Source: Bretschneidera sinensis (Eukaryota > Streptophyta > Magnoliopsida > Brassicales > Akaniaceae). From it: a DNA stretch of 64,000 nucleotides. This document shows positions 33,040 through 44,172 of the stretch, in pieces (positions within the stretch are counted from its first letter, which is position 1; each line of letters begins with the position of its first letter). The notes beneath the pieces were generated by a model. The model did no database searches. It was given only the letters and a program-made list of their open reading frames with translations, and had not been told where the DNA came from. The stretch spans positions 141,533,501 to 141,597,500 of the forward strand of contig CM043698.1 in the NCBI GenBank assembly GCA_023935145.1. Direction: 5' to 3'. The position numbers and the translations under genes are program-made.

Positions 33040-34093
33040 ATAAATAAAAAAAATCTATTTTCATTTAGAGGTTTAGTAATGGTATAAGCTAAGTACTTAT
33101 CGGTACTTACAAAATCAAGCTTAATGTCTCATTTTTTAGTATGATTATGAATAAAATGATTTCTAATCTCGATATGTTTAGTTCATGAATGTTGAATTGG
33201 GTTCTTGGTGAGATTAATTGAATTTGTATTATCACAAATAATGGGTACATGATCAAAATACATGTTAAAATCTTCAATTTGTTGTTTAATCCATAAAATT
33301 TGTGCACAACAACTAACGGTGGCTATATATTCCACTTCAACTGTTGATAATGCAGTCAAATTTTGTTTCATTAAAAACCACGATGTTGACATGCAACCAA
33401 GAATTTGATAAGTACCACTAGTGTTTTTTCTATCAAGCTTAGATATAATTCAGTTGTTGGTAAAATCCACATCCGAGTACCTAATCAAATTAAAAGAAGA
33501 CTCTTTAGGATATCACAAACCTATGTTTTGAGTGCCTATCAAATATCTTAAAATTCTTTTAACGACAAACATATGAGATTCTTTTGGACAATATTGAAAG
33601 CATGCAAACATGCAAGCACTAAACATAATATCTGGTTTACTACAAGTTAGATATAATAAAGCTCCTATCATGCTTCTATATTTCTTAATATCAACATTTT
33701 TACTTTTTTCATCCTTATCAAGCTTAGTTGAAGTGCTCATAGGCACTCCATTGGCTTTGCACCTTCAAACTCCAATCCCTTAATTAAGTTCCTTGTGTAC
33801 TTGAATTGATTAATGAAGATGATTTCCTTAGTTAGTCCTATTTGAAGTCCAAGGAAATAGTTGGGTTCTCCCATCAAACTAATCTCAAACTCACTTTGCA
33901 TACACTTAGAAAAATCTTCACATGTTTTCTCATTTGTAGCACAAAATATAATGTCATCAATATAATTTTGTACTAGGAGAATTCCATGCTTGTGAGTTTG
34001 TGTGAAAGAAGTAATGCTAATTTTCTTCTTGAAAAACCATTATCAAGTAGAAACTTGCTTAATCTTTCAGACCGTGCTCTAGGAGTTTGCTTT
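33040..34093 (-). pseudogene. SIRE-like copia RT/RNase H fragment
   Basis: Minus strand: RT end at 34080-33780, MPMSTSTKLD, YRSMIGALLYLT and KPDIMFSACMFA (33746-33513), then SWFLMKQN, ALSTVEVEYIA and INLTKNPIQHS (33392-33183). It is closely related to 16230-17300. It is cut at 34093 by an LTR and at about 33040 by plus-strand copia gag remains, a head-on junction of two copia fragments. Confidence 0.88.
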
Positions 34094-35430
34094 TGTAGAC
34101 CGAGGTACAAACCCAAGAGGGGGGTGAATTGGGTTTTTAAAACTTTTTGCAATTAATACACAAGTTTTTAACAATTTAATCAAGCAAAGTACACAACAAA
34201 TAAGATGTGTGAAATTAAAGGAGTAAAGGAAAAGAATATACAAACTCTGTTTATAGTGGTTTGGCAATATCAAAATCTCTCCGACCCTACGTCCACTCTC
34301 TTCATGGAACCTCCTTGAAGTAATCAACTAATTATAGTTGAGCAACTTCATGAGTGTTGCACAAACCTTACAACCACTCTCTTTCACAAGGAAATGTTTA
34401 ATCCTAAACACTCTAAGAGTTATACTAACTCTTTCTCTTTACAATGATTGATATTGAATGTAAAGGAAATGAAGAAAGATAGTAATAAATGCTTTACAAG
34501 ATGAAGATGATCTATCTTTTAAGAACAAATCTTGATAAATGACTCAAAGGAATTTTTCAAAGCTTTCAAGTGTATTAATGAGCTGATTTTCAAATTGAAT
34601 GTGCTTTCTTTTTGTTTAAATGCTCAATCGTGAGGGGGTTTTATAGCCTTGGCCTTATATGGCTGTTAGACATAGATTTGGTAGGTTTGGAGCATTAATT
34701 GCTCAAATCTCGCATCTAGATTTTGAAAACTAGCCATTTTTTTCGTCATGATAGTCGACTGTGAAAAATGAATAGTCGACTGTCCTCTCTTGAATTTGAA
34801 ATTCTGGGCTTAAAATGATTTGGAAAGTTGACTGTCTAAATGAGCAGTCGACTGTGAAACTCTCTGTCTCTTTCACAGTTGATTGTCTTTGATCTATAGT
34901 TGACTGTCCATTTTGTTTTCAAAATGGTCAGCTTATAGAAAATTGGACAGTCGACTGTCTAAATGGGCAGTCGACTGTGAAACTCTCTATCTCTTTCACA
35001 GTCGATTGTCCACTGTTTATAATCGATTGTCCATTTTAGTTCTTAAAATGATTAGTTGCAGAGACATGACAGTCGACTGTCGAAAAGCCATAGTCGACTG
35101 TCCGTTTTAGAAAGCTTAGAGATTTAAGTCAGTTTTTGACAGATATGAGTTTTCGATTGACCAAAACATTTTCAAAAAGATTTTTTGAGCCAAGATCAAG
35201 CTAAGAAACTAAAGGAAAAATTTACATGTGAAGGTAAACTACCTTAGAATTTAAACTTAGTCTTCGATCTTCTTTTGAATGTCTCTTAAGTACAATATTT
35301 TCTTCTTTGTGCTTGACATACGTCTTGTCTTTGAGTTGAATGCTTAAGCATAATGAAAAACACTTAGATAAAACTGTTAAAATAGTAAAAACATTGTTTT
35401 GTCATAATTAAAATCAAATAAGGGTCAACA
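34094..35430 (-). mobile_element. SIRE-like LTR with ACAGTCGACTGT array
   Basis: 1337 bp, ends TGTAGACCGAGG and AGGGTCAACA, i.e. minus-strand start TGTTGACCC as in the 10-kb element. A minus-strand purine tract (AACAAGGGGAGAT) adjoins it at 35431, so this is a 3' LTR. The 5' remainder is lost at 35614. TATA box at 34637-34646 on the minus strand (CTATAAAACC). It interrupts RT sequence on its left. Confidence 0.88.
34750..35105. repeat. ACAGTCGACTGT array, about 12 units
   Basis: Copies near 34750, 34771, 34825, 34844, 34875, 34899, 34947, 34967, 34998, 35019, 35066 and 35089. A block of about 120 bp is itself tandemly repeated. The consensus differs from the other SIRE-like element at both outer positions, A...T instead of C...G, which keeps the dyad. 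Confidence 0.9.
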
Positions 35431-35614
35431 ATCTCCCCTTGTTTGATGATGACAAAACTTAAGTGAGAAAAACAGTTTTTCAAACTAAGTGTTGGATTTT
35501 TACATAAAAATAGACAAAGTCTCCTATATTTTTATGATAAAACCAACCTGTAGAAAGCATTAAAAAGACCATCCAACAAAGCATATATATTAACTTGTAA
35601 AAGTGGAGCAAGGT
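35431..35614 (-). other. Internal stub of SIRE-like element
   Basis: Purine tract and 3' spacer, similar to 13619-13800. No coding sequence. Confidence 0.7.
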
Positions 35615-36846
35615 TGTAACGGCCTATCCCGAGTTGGCCACCCCCGAGACAGAGTCGTCACGTTTTGAAATCCCAGCACGACACATATAGACAACAATAT
35701 AAAAACATACATCAACTGAAAATATATATACATCAACCCTTAACCCTCAATAGGGGAGTTGCATTATTAATATCTCATCTGAAACAATATATACCACATA
35801 TTATGCATTAATATCTACAATTTTTTTTCATCAGTTTGAGAATGTGGACCACGAGACTTACAGATAATAACTCCGTCTGAATCTCAGCTCACAAATCTAT
35901 CTGTCTTGCTAGCTGCCTGAAATTATTTAATAATGAGGAGTGAGCTTCACGAGCTCAGTGAATTAAATTTATTAAAAGTACTTGATTTGTATTCTTCTAG
36001 TTACATTCATTCGTTGTTAAATCAGCATGATTAACCATCTATCTCTTTTCGCATTCTAATTCAATTATTTATCAATTTCTCTTAATAAATAAATTATCAA
36101 GATATCTTATGTTAATACATATATCTCATATATTTTATCAATTTAATATTTCGAATTTAATATCATCACAAAGTTCACATCATACCCACGATCAATAATA
36201 TAATTCTTTATTATGTCATCCTTCCTATTTATCTATAATCAAAATTGTTTCTTATGAGACTCATCTATCTATCAATCATTTAATAATTAAAACTGATTCT
36301 TTAGCATCTTAGGAATTAATAATAAATATTTAAGACAGCTATAGTGTATGAATTTAAATTATCTTTCTTTTTTCTCATCATATTATTTCATATTATCATC
36401 TGGGAACGTTTTCCCACATGTCAACATGTTTTAGCTAGCCCAGCTGCCTTCCTGGTCTTCTCAGCCAAACTAGTTGCCTTCATGTTCTTCCCTTTTATGT
36501 ATATGAGCAATAATATACAAGCAATAACATACAAGCATGCATACATCAAAGCATTCGATTCCACTATCTAGCTCTTTCTCAAAATTATTATTTTTATCAT
36601 ATTTGTTAAATTGTCTCATCATATATTATATTAATTTTTCAATCATATTTTCAGAACTTTCATATAACGTCTCAACTTATTTTTTTTATTCATTCATTCT
36701 TTTTTTTAAAATATAAATTCTTATATGATTAATATTCAACATATTATTTAGTCATTAACCAATAAATGAATCAATTATCATATATAATAGAAAATTCATC
36801 ATTAAATCATTATAATTCAACAATTTATTCAAATATTATATATTCA

Positions 36847-36908
<62 letters not shown>

Positions 36909-37853
36909 TCGATTACTAAAAGTAAATCTAACTCATCGCATTGCTCTTAAAGCTACCCGTAGATCACCTCCTTACTTTTCCTGCTCCTTTAAGTAATTTC
37001 ACACAATTGCTGATCGTCAACACTTGATATAATATTTATATTAAAATTTATAATTTATTCTTCAATTCTTCCATAATTAATACTTTTAAATTTCTACATC
37101 AAATTCCGGGTAATTTCATGTATGCATAATTTCAATTGTATTTAAAATTCAGTACTACAAACAAAAATTATTTTCATTATCTAAAAATTCAAATGCAACT
37201 TTTTTTAAGTATAAAGGAATAATTTATAAATATTCAATCTTTCAAAAAATAAAATTCACATTATTACATTTTTCAAAGCTTCCTTTGGATTTCTTTAAAA
37301 GTCTCCTATATACTTCATCAAGATTTCAATCTTTCTACCTTTCTTTCAGTCTCCAGGTGTTTAAAGAAAGAGAATAATTTGAGAGAGAATATAATTTTAG
37401 AGTGAAAAAAAAATTTGTAAACCAATTAAACAAAACAAAACAAAAGAAAACTTAATTTTTATATAAAAACCGGTCTATGACTTGTGCTTCTCCCATTCTC
37501 CATGTCTATGCCTACGTGTTTCACATGCATACTCTCTAGCCAATTCAATTTTGTGTAGGCTACAGCTGTCCACTAGCATCCATGTGTTCGTCCTTTTTTT
37601 AAAGTTTATGATAGCTTATTTACGTTTCTGCCACCCAGCATATTCATTTAAATTTTATGACTTTACCACTGCTTAATTACAATTCTACCACCAGTCATCT
37701 TTATTTAAAATTTATGACTTTGCCACTGTTTAATTACAATTCTACCACTGATCATTTTCATTTCGAGTTTGGCCCGTCGACTTTCAAAAGTTTTTTTCAC
37801 TTTGACAGTCGATTGCGAAATACTCATAATCAACTTTCACTCTACTTAATATT
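35615..37853 (-). mobile_element. Gypsy B LTR, third copy
   Basis: Starts TGTAACGGCCTATCCCGAGT and shares the GAGCTTCACGAGCTC palindrome (about 35942) and the CTACCCGTAGATCACCTCC segment with the solo LTR (there reverse-complemented). It is much diverged. The right limit is set by the start of the MBD segment; the integrase fragment seen beside copies 1 and 2 is absent. No TSD found. Confidence 0.7.
36847..36906. repeat. (ATT)n microsatellite
   Basis: About 20 uninterrupted ATT units inside the gypsy B LTR. Confidence 0.95.
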
Positions 37854-40300
37854 ACTTAAAAATTTAATATTTACTTAAAGACTTGAACAATTTTAATTCT
37901 ATGCTTTGGTTTCAAGCAAAACGTTTTATAAAACTATTTTTGAGCCATACTAGAGTTATGATATTAGAGAATAAGTATAATAACCTTACCTAGAGATTGA
38001 ACTTCCATTTCTCTTAAAAGACTTCTTTTCTTTTTCCACCACTTCTTCAATAAACTTCGATTCTCAGTGGAATTCCATTGCGTGCCTTGCTTCTAGAGTG
38101 CGTGCCTTTTACTATAACATTTTAGACAATTATACAAGAGATTATTAGCATAATGAAGTAGTTTGTCATTATCGAAATCAATATAAGGTCAACACATACA
38201 TTTGAAATTAATTATTTGATAAAGTAAATAACCGAAGTGAAAAAGAAAAGACATAATATATATGATATATATACAATAATTTCCCTTTTTATAATGATTA
38301 AATTAAATGTTAGTAATATTTTACGGGCCTTGTATTTTTTAGGATTTGCCAACCAAACGGTGCAATACAATTTTATCTTGAAACTCAATTTTGGCAATCC
38401 ACATAAGATTAGTCAAAAATGAATAAAAGGGTTGTTGTGAATTGTTGACGACAATAGCTTATATAAGGTAATAAGAGCACAAAATCTATTATTTGGATTT
38501 GGGCAACTGTAAATGGAAATATGCATTTAATTGTCAGGTCCACATTTTGGAAAAAGCGTTTCTTTCTTTCTTTAAATACGTGCTGCTCTCTTCTTTAACA
38601 ACTCAAAAACATTACAAGTGTTCTTCTCTCTCTGATCTCTGTTATCCTTTATTTTCCATACTAATCCTTTTTCTTTTCTTGAATACCCCACTCATTCTTT
38701 TACATAATCACTTCTTAGCAGACTATAATAATGGTTATCATTAGGGAAATTACAGATGAGGAATTTTACTCATTTGTTGGTCCACTTGCTATAGTACCTT
38801 ATATAAGGCCCCATCTACAATCAGAATGGATTGATGGCACTACCGTTGGATTGCCCCATGGGTGGATCATTGAGAAAAGGCCCCGTCCTGTCGGAAAGTA
38901 TAGGGGCAAAATCGACCAGGTTTTTAATTCAATGATCTCTGAATTTTGATATTATATATATACATGGCTTTTCAAGTCAAAAAAATCTTGTGCTAATTAA
39001 CTTATCGTGTCAGTAGTACTACTTCTTCATGTCAATCTAAAAGGTTAGTTTTATATTTATTTATCTTTGTGATAAATGAGGTATTAGAATAATTTTTTTA
39101 CTAAATTAATAGATTTTTTTTATTATTATTATTATTATTTTTTTTAAAAAACATTATTTTATATTTTTAATGAAGATAATCTTAGTGATATATTGTACAA
39201 AGGAATTTTCCTCCCCTATTGAGATTTGATACTTGATGAGTTTATTTTACAACATCAAGTTGAGTAAAAAAATTTCTTATGTATTTCTTACTCCTTAAAT
39301 TAACGAGAGAAAATTGTTTAATATAAGTTTTTTTTTTTATTTTTTCGATAGAGTCAAATCTAAAGTAAAGCTTATTAGTGTGATAGAGTTAATTGATGAG
39401 AGAGCACATGCTGATTGGTCAAAGCTTTTCCTACTCCTAAAAATATTATATAAAAAAGGATTAAGACTTAGAACTATTCTCCTTGGCAGTAGACTTTTAA
39501 CAATCAACGTATATAATCAAAACATTTCTTAATTCTACACGCAGTGTTACTGTTGGGCTGATCCATCAGTCAATTTCCTTTTATTTGGGTAAACCACACG
39601 GATTATGTTTACTTTTTTTTGTTAAAGAAAATTGAAGGGTATATCTATTTGGACTTTGGATGGAGGGAGAGATGAAAGGAAAGGATAAAGAATACCCATC
39701 AAAGTTCTAACATTTCCTCTCCATTCAAACTCCCACACAAGATGAAATAAAATATTTTATCAACTTTTGATTCGTATCATATATCTATGTGTATTAAATA
39801 TATATAATGATGACTTAAAACTTAATTGTGGTAGCTTGATAAATTCTCCATATGTGCAGTTCTTTTACGAGCCCATAACGAGAAAACAGTTTCGATCGTA
39901 TAAGAAGGTCCAAAAGTATTTACAGCAACCTTGCGACGAAGCTGAGGTGAGGTTTCAATTTGCAAGTTAATCTTAAGTTGAGGTTCTTTTTAATTTCCTT
40001 ATGAATAACATGTATATGTGCAGGCTCCAGGGAGCTCAAACCCAAATTCCAGCGAGAGGCCAAAAAAGAGGAAAATATAAAAGCAATACCATAGGTTCTT
40101 ACATTTGGCCAAGCAATGGTTCTGATACACATGTTGAGCAAACAAGAGCTAAAGCATTTGAGAAAACTAAAGACACAAAGCTAGAATAACTAGAGAAATT
40201 GAAGGCACTAGCGACCAGGGCACAAGACCAAAACGAATCATAAGAAGACCTAAGTGGTGGACAAATTATTAATAGTTAGAAATGCTTATTGAACTGGTTC
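37854..40300. repeat. Segmental duplication unit, copy 3
   Basis: Matches copies 1 and 2 from ACTTAAAAATTTAATATTTAC. The hAT site near 38190 is empty. Intron 1 of the MBD gene lacks some segments present in the other copies. Confidence 0.9.
38731..40080 (+). CDS. Methyl-CpG-binding domain protein, copy 3 (3 exons, 110 aa)
   Basis: Exons 38731-38919, 39860-39946 and 40024-40080, phase-0 introns. All four splice sites are canonical (CAG|GTTTTT, TGTGCAG|TTC, GAG|GTGAGG, TGTGCAG|GCT). MBD landmarks: GLPHGWIIEKRPR, GKIDQFFYEP with the conserved Asp, KQFRSYKKVQKYL; C-terminal PKKRKI basic cluster. The Arg of the RPR segment and the FRS Arg correspond to the two base-contacting arginines of animal MBDs by my alignment; the Tyr two after the Asp is Phe. 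Best-preserved copy, probably closest to the ancestor. A second frame after the stop stays open to 40189, so a longer isoform cannot be excluded. Confidence 0.82.
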
Positions 40301-40481
40301 TGTTAGGATGTTTCAATTTAGTTTAGTTAGTTAAACTACTCTTCTTGGTAGATTATATAAGCTCAATCATTTCATTGCTAGAGGCCCATAAAGTATTAAT
40401 CAGAAAACTCTCAATTCATTTCCCTGTTTTTCTATTCTCAGGTAAAGGTTTTGGCTTATCAAGAACAACTTGCTACTTTCA
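40301..40481 (+). mobile_element. Gypsy A 5' LTR, third copy
   Basis: TGTTAGGATGTTTCAATTTAG...CTACTTTCA, with a short deletion relative to 27143-27347. TATA box AGATTATATAAG retained. It lies 220 bp after the MBD stop codon. Confidence 0.8.
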
Positions 40482-40559
40482 GTATCAATTTGGTGATGTC
40501 GTCGTTAATTTGTCTCAAATTCCTTATCACCACAACATTCCTTCCATTTATTTTCATCA

Positions 40560-41260
40560 ATAGCCTGCTCCACTCGATCTAAAGATGTGACACTAGACAA
40601 CATTGTTGCCTTAATCAGAGAATCCCAGAAAGAATTGTGTGAAGAGTTGCGTGTAGAATTCATATCTTAGGTTGCATCAGTTGGCTAAAATATAGTCATC
40701 ATCCGAGACATTGATTCTTTTCTTATTGAATGCTTGGATACTGAAGGCAATTCTAGCTTCAAGACTATCAAGTTGGAATGTCCTCATTTTGCAGAGGGAG
40801 ATCCTTCTAATTGGATCTTTAGAGTTGAATAGTACTTCTTGTTCCACAAAACACCATAGGCGCAAAAACTCATCTTGGTTTTATTCAATCTTGAGGGACC
40901 CACTTCATCTTCGTAAAATGGATGTACCAAATCAAACAACTCAGATCTTGGCAATAATTTGTTTAGGCCTTACAGAAAAGATTTGGTCCCTTCGATTATG
41001 ATGATCCTCATGGAGCCTTGTCTAAACTAACACAAATTGGTTATGTTTTGGAGTATCAGTCCCAGTTTGAGAACCTTTCAAATAAAGTAATGGGATTGAA
41101 TGAATCAAGTTTTAAAAATCAAATCAGAAGAGAAGTAATTGCTCAAAAACCTGCTACAATTCATTATGCAATTGGGTTGGCTCGTTTGCAGGAAGAAAGA
41201 CTTATTGATATGAAGGGTTCTTGGAAGAATTGGCCACCTAAGCCTCCAATACGAGTATCT
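40560..41260 (+). pseudogene. Gypsy A gag, copy 3
   Basis: Same gag as 27425-28170: SKLTQIGYVLEYQSQFENL and AIGLARLQEERL at 41018-41260. The start codon region has a stop (TAGCCTGC for ATGGCCTGC) and deletions. It ends at 41260, where a copia B LTR is inserted. Confidence 0.87.
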
Positions 41261-42160
41261 TGTTGGAAATCACATTGATAAGATGCCCAGGTAGTAATCT
41301 TCCAAACACCCAAGTCTAGAATGACTTGTAAAGATTTGGAATCGAAAACAAGAACAGAAATCAAAGAAAGAAAGTAGACAAGCGATTTGTTATCGAGGTT
41401 TGGCAATAGCCTACGTCCCCGTGAGTTCCTCTAAAATCTCTGCACTAAATCAGTGGTTCTTTACAATTACAACAACCCTCTCCAAGAAACCTCAAGTTCT
41501 TAAAGGAACAAAGATGAGAAGAAAGAAAGTGATAGGACTATTACAAAGCTCTCTACCCACAATCTATACTACTTCTCTCTTTACAACCAGCCTCTCTACA
41601 ATGAGTCCCTCTTGTGTCTTGTGTCTTTGCACTCTCACACAATTCTCTCCTGTATGTCTGTCACACACACACTTGTGTCTCGTATCACAATGTGTTTCAC
41701 ATCTTATTCTTTTTAAGATTGAATCTAGGTAACCCTTTATATAGTGCACCAACTCTTGTCTAATCTTGAGTGTCATTCTCCACCCTTAGATCTTGATGAC
41801 CAATCAACCATAGCCCTCCATCAATCCTAAGTGATGCTGTGCGTTTTAACCTTGCACCTACGCACTTAACAAGAGGCTTAAAACCTAGCCTTGGTGTGCC
41901 TTGAGTGTGCCGCGGCCTAAGGCAGAGTTGAAACAAGCCTCCTTTGTGACCTTTCTGGGAGCCGTGGCCTAGAGGAGGGGGCGCTGCAGCGCACACTGGT
42001 GTGCTCTCCTTTGCCTCATTCCACAGTGAGGCGCACATACTTCCAAGGTGCCGCTCACACTTGTGTGCATTCCTTTAACATGCTGAACTTCACTCTTCCA
42101 CCTGTTGTTTAAACCTTATCCATGTTTAAACCATGTTTAAACCTTAGACAAATACCAACA
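41261..42160 (-). mobile_element. Copia B 3' LTR
   Basis: Ends TGTTGGAAATCAC and AATACCAACA. Minus-strand TATA box at 41736-41744. The U3 region is GC-rich with many GTGCGC/GCGCAC words (41870-42060), like the LTR at 59388-60446. It is inserted in gypsy A gag. Confidence 0.85.
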
Positions 42161-42935
42161 ATCTCTACCTTTGTCTAAATGTTTAAACCCGAACCATTGT
42201 GCAGAGAACATCAAGATCCAAACTTATCTTGAGTCATCATTCAACCGACTCCATTCCTAAGAAGTCCAAGGCAATGATTGGACCTTCTTAGAGGTAGAAC
42301 CTTGGTACCTAAATCTATAGGACTTTCCTTCGTGGCTACCTTATCCATATGCTTTGTCCTCCCATGGAACACTAGATTCCTCCACAAGTGCCACGCACTT
42401 TGGTCAACCGAATACACCGCCACTTGCTCTTTTAGGACCATCCACTTATCCAACAACCCTATGCACCATATAGCCTCCTTTATGGCTTCCATAGCCGTTA
42501 TGTACTCAGCCTCGGTTGTTAAGAGAGCTATCAGCCGCTTCCACTGAGCCTTCAAATACCTCAGTAACCACTTTATCCCAAGCCAAAGCTCCTTTCCGAG
42601 ATTACTCACTAATCTGTTGAGAACACCCATTGCTTAAGATATGTCAGGTCTAGTGCTTACCATCATGACTATGACTGGTCCAATCGCACTAGAGTAAAGG
42701 ACCTTTACCATTTCCTTCTTCTCCTCATCCATTCCAGGGCATTGTTCACCGGAGAACTTGAAATGACCAGCAAGGGGAATCTTTACTGGTTTACCATCTT
42801 CCATAGAAGACTGAGAAACCTTCAACCCGTTTCTCTCCCTTTTCTGAATTTTTCTCATCTCAAGGATCTTTTGTGTAAAGCTAAGATCCTTCCTCTCGAA
42901 CTCTTTATTGAGTTGAGATGTATGTTGGATGATTA
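42161..42935 (-). pseudogene. Copia B RT end and RNase H with internal deletion
   Basis: Minus strand: KILEMRKIQKRE, SQSSMEDGKPVKIPL, then VLNRLVSNLGKE, KWLLRYLKAQWK and TTEAEYITAMEAIKEAIW. About 57 residues of RNase H, including its FADSDYG aspartates, are missing between LLRYL and AQWK. The identical junction is in the copia B copy at about 50100. Confidence 0.87.
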
Positions 42936-42953
42936 TCTACCTAAATAATTAAG

Positions 42954-44172
42954 TGAATAAACGTTCTAGTTTTACTTGCAAGTGCACAAGGTCTGTGGTA
43001 GTATAGTGTGCAAGTGCGAGATCGTTTCCACAGGGATTGGTGAATTTCGTTTTAGAATTAGTTTCTTTAAGTTAACAAGAGAAATAGCAGTCTCATTGTG
43101 AGTAAATAACAATAATGAAAACATAGAGCTATGATATCCACCACTAATTATGCTTTCCCACTAACTAAGGTTTCAATGCTCTAGCCTTATCATGAATATC
43201 TAATGGTTGCCAACCTAAGGGCTTGGTCCACACCTTAGGCTATTGATCTCCCTATGCAACGAGTTAGGCATGGTGCATACTCTAACTTTTTTCCCTCTTA
43301 AGGGATTCAACATGAGTGTATACTGAGTTGTTCCTTAAGAGAGTATGAGGGCTATGGAGATCGACAACCACACGGGACCTAGGGCTGGGTCCGCTCCCGG
43401 TTTCCCATGTTGATTAACCTGGGAATCTGGTGTGGATATCCCTTGTTACTAATGTCGAACCCAGGACTCGGTCATCCAAATTGATTCAACTAACCTATCC
43501 ATACCACATGCATACATTGATCGGGCACATACATATGAGGAATGTAAATATAAACAAGTATTAATCAAGTTAAATATTCTAACAAGGCTATAGCAAAGAT
43601 AATTAATGAATGAATATGTGGTAAAGCATAACTAGGGCTTTAATCGAGCCCTATAGGAGTTTAGTTACACATGCTAGATAAAGTAAACATACTAAGCATA
43701 ATGAAATAAAAACAGAAAACTAAAACCGAAAAAGACTCGGGAGACGAGTCATCAATTCCTCTCCTAAGCTCTCTACTTCGAATCTAGAACAAAAAGTATG
43801 GTTTATGTGTTTTACAGGGCTACTTATAGGGTCCTTATGGTGTCCCAAAACCCTAAGTTCCTATTTGGAGTGGGAAGACTTCTTTCTAATTCTGGCTCTG
43901 CTGCCTCTAGAGTAATTGCGCTCGAGCGTATGTGTGCGCTCGAGCCTTCTTCAAGTGCACTCGATCACAAGGGAGGTGCGCTCAAGTGCACCTTGCTGGA
44001 GGGCAGAACTTGACTTTTTCTCCTAAAAGCTCCATTTTGTTATCTTTTTGCCCAAGTCCTGTGAAAAACACATAAAACACAAAAATGAAGTATAATCTAC
44101 TAAAATAGATAAGTAAAGAGTCTAACAAGTGTAGATTAAGGGGCTTAAATATGACTATTTAAGCACTTATCA
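42954..44172 (-). mobile_element. Athila-like 3' LTR
   Basis: Minus strand starts TGATAAGTGCTTAAATAG after a GTAAGTTTGAGGGTG purine tract, and ends CGTTTATTCA. It contains a CCTATAAGTA TATA box (43821-43830) and CTCGAGCG-type repeats just upstream (43912-43985). The 3' part has the CCCTGTGGAAACGATCTCGC motif typical of Tat/Athila LTRs. Confidence 0.82.
43912..43985. repeat. CTCGAG/CTCGATC repeats in Athila-like U3
   Basis: Four copies of a TGCGCTCGAGCG-like word within 75 bp, upstream of the minus-strand TATA box. Confidence 0.75.

Noticed and set aside
34750..35105. Spaced repeats that look like a CRISPR array
   Set aside because: Repeat units are degenerate, only about 12 bp, with irregular spacers that are themselves duplicated, in a plant LTR with no cas genes.
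36766..36996. Open frame with a run of about 20 tyrosines
   Set aside because: It is the translation of the (ATT)n microsatellite inside a gypsy B LTR.
40001..40189. Alternative last exon of MBD copy 3 in another frame
   Set aside because: The TAA at 40078 is conserved in all three copies with the basic tail in front, so the shorter end is preferred. A longer isoform is mentioned only as a possibility.
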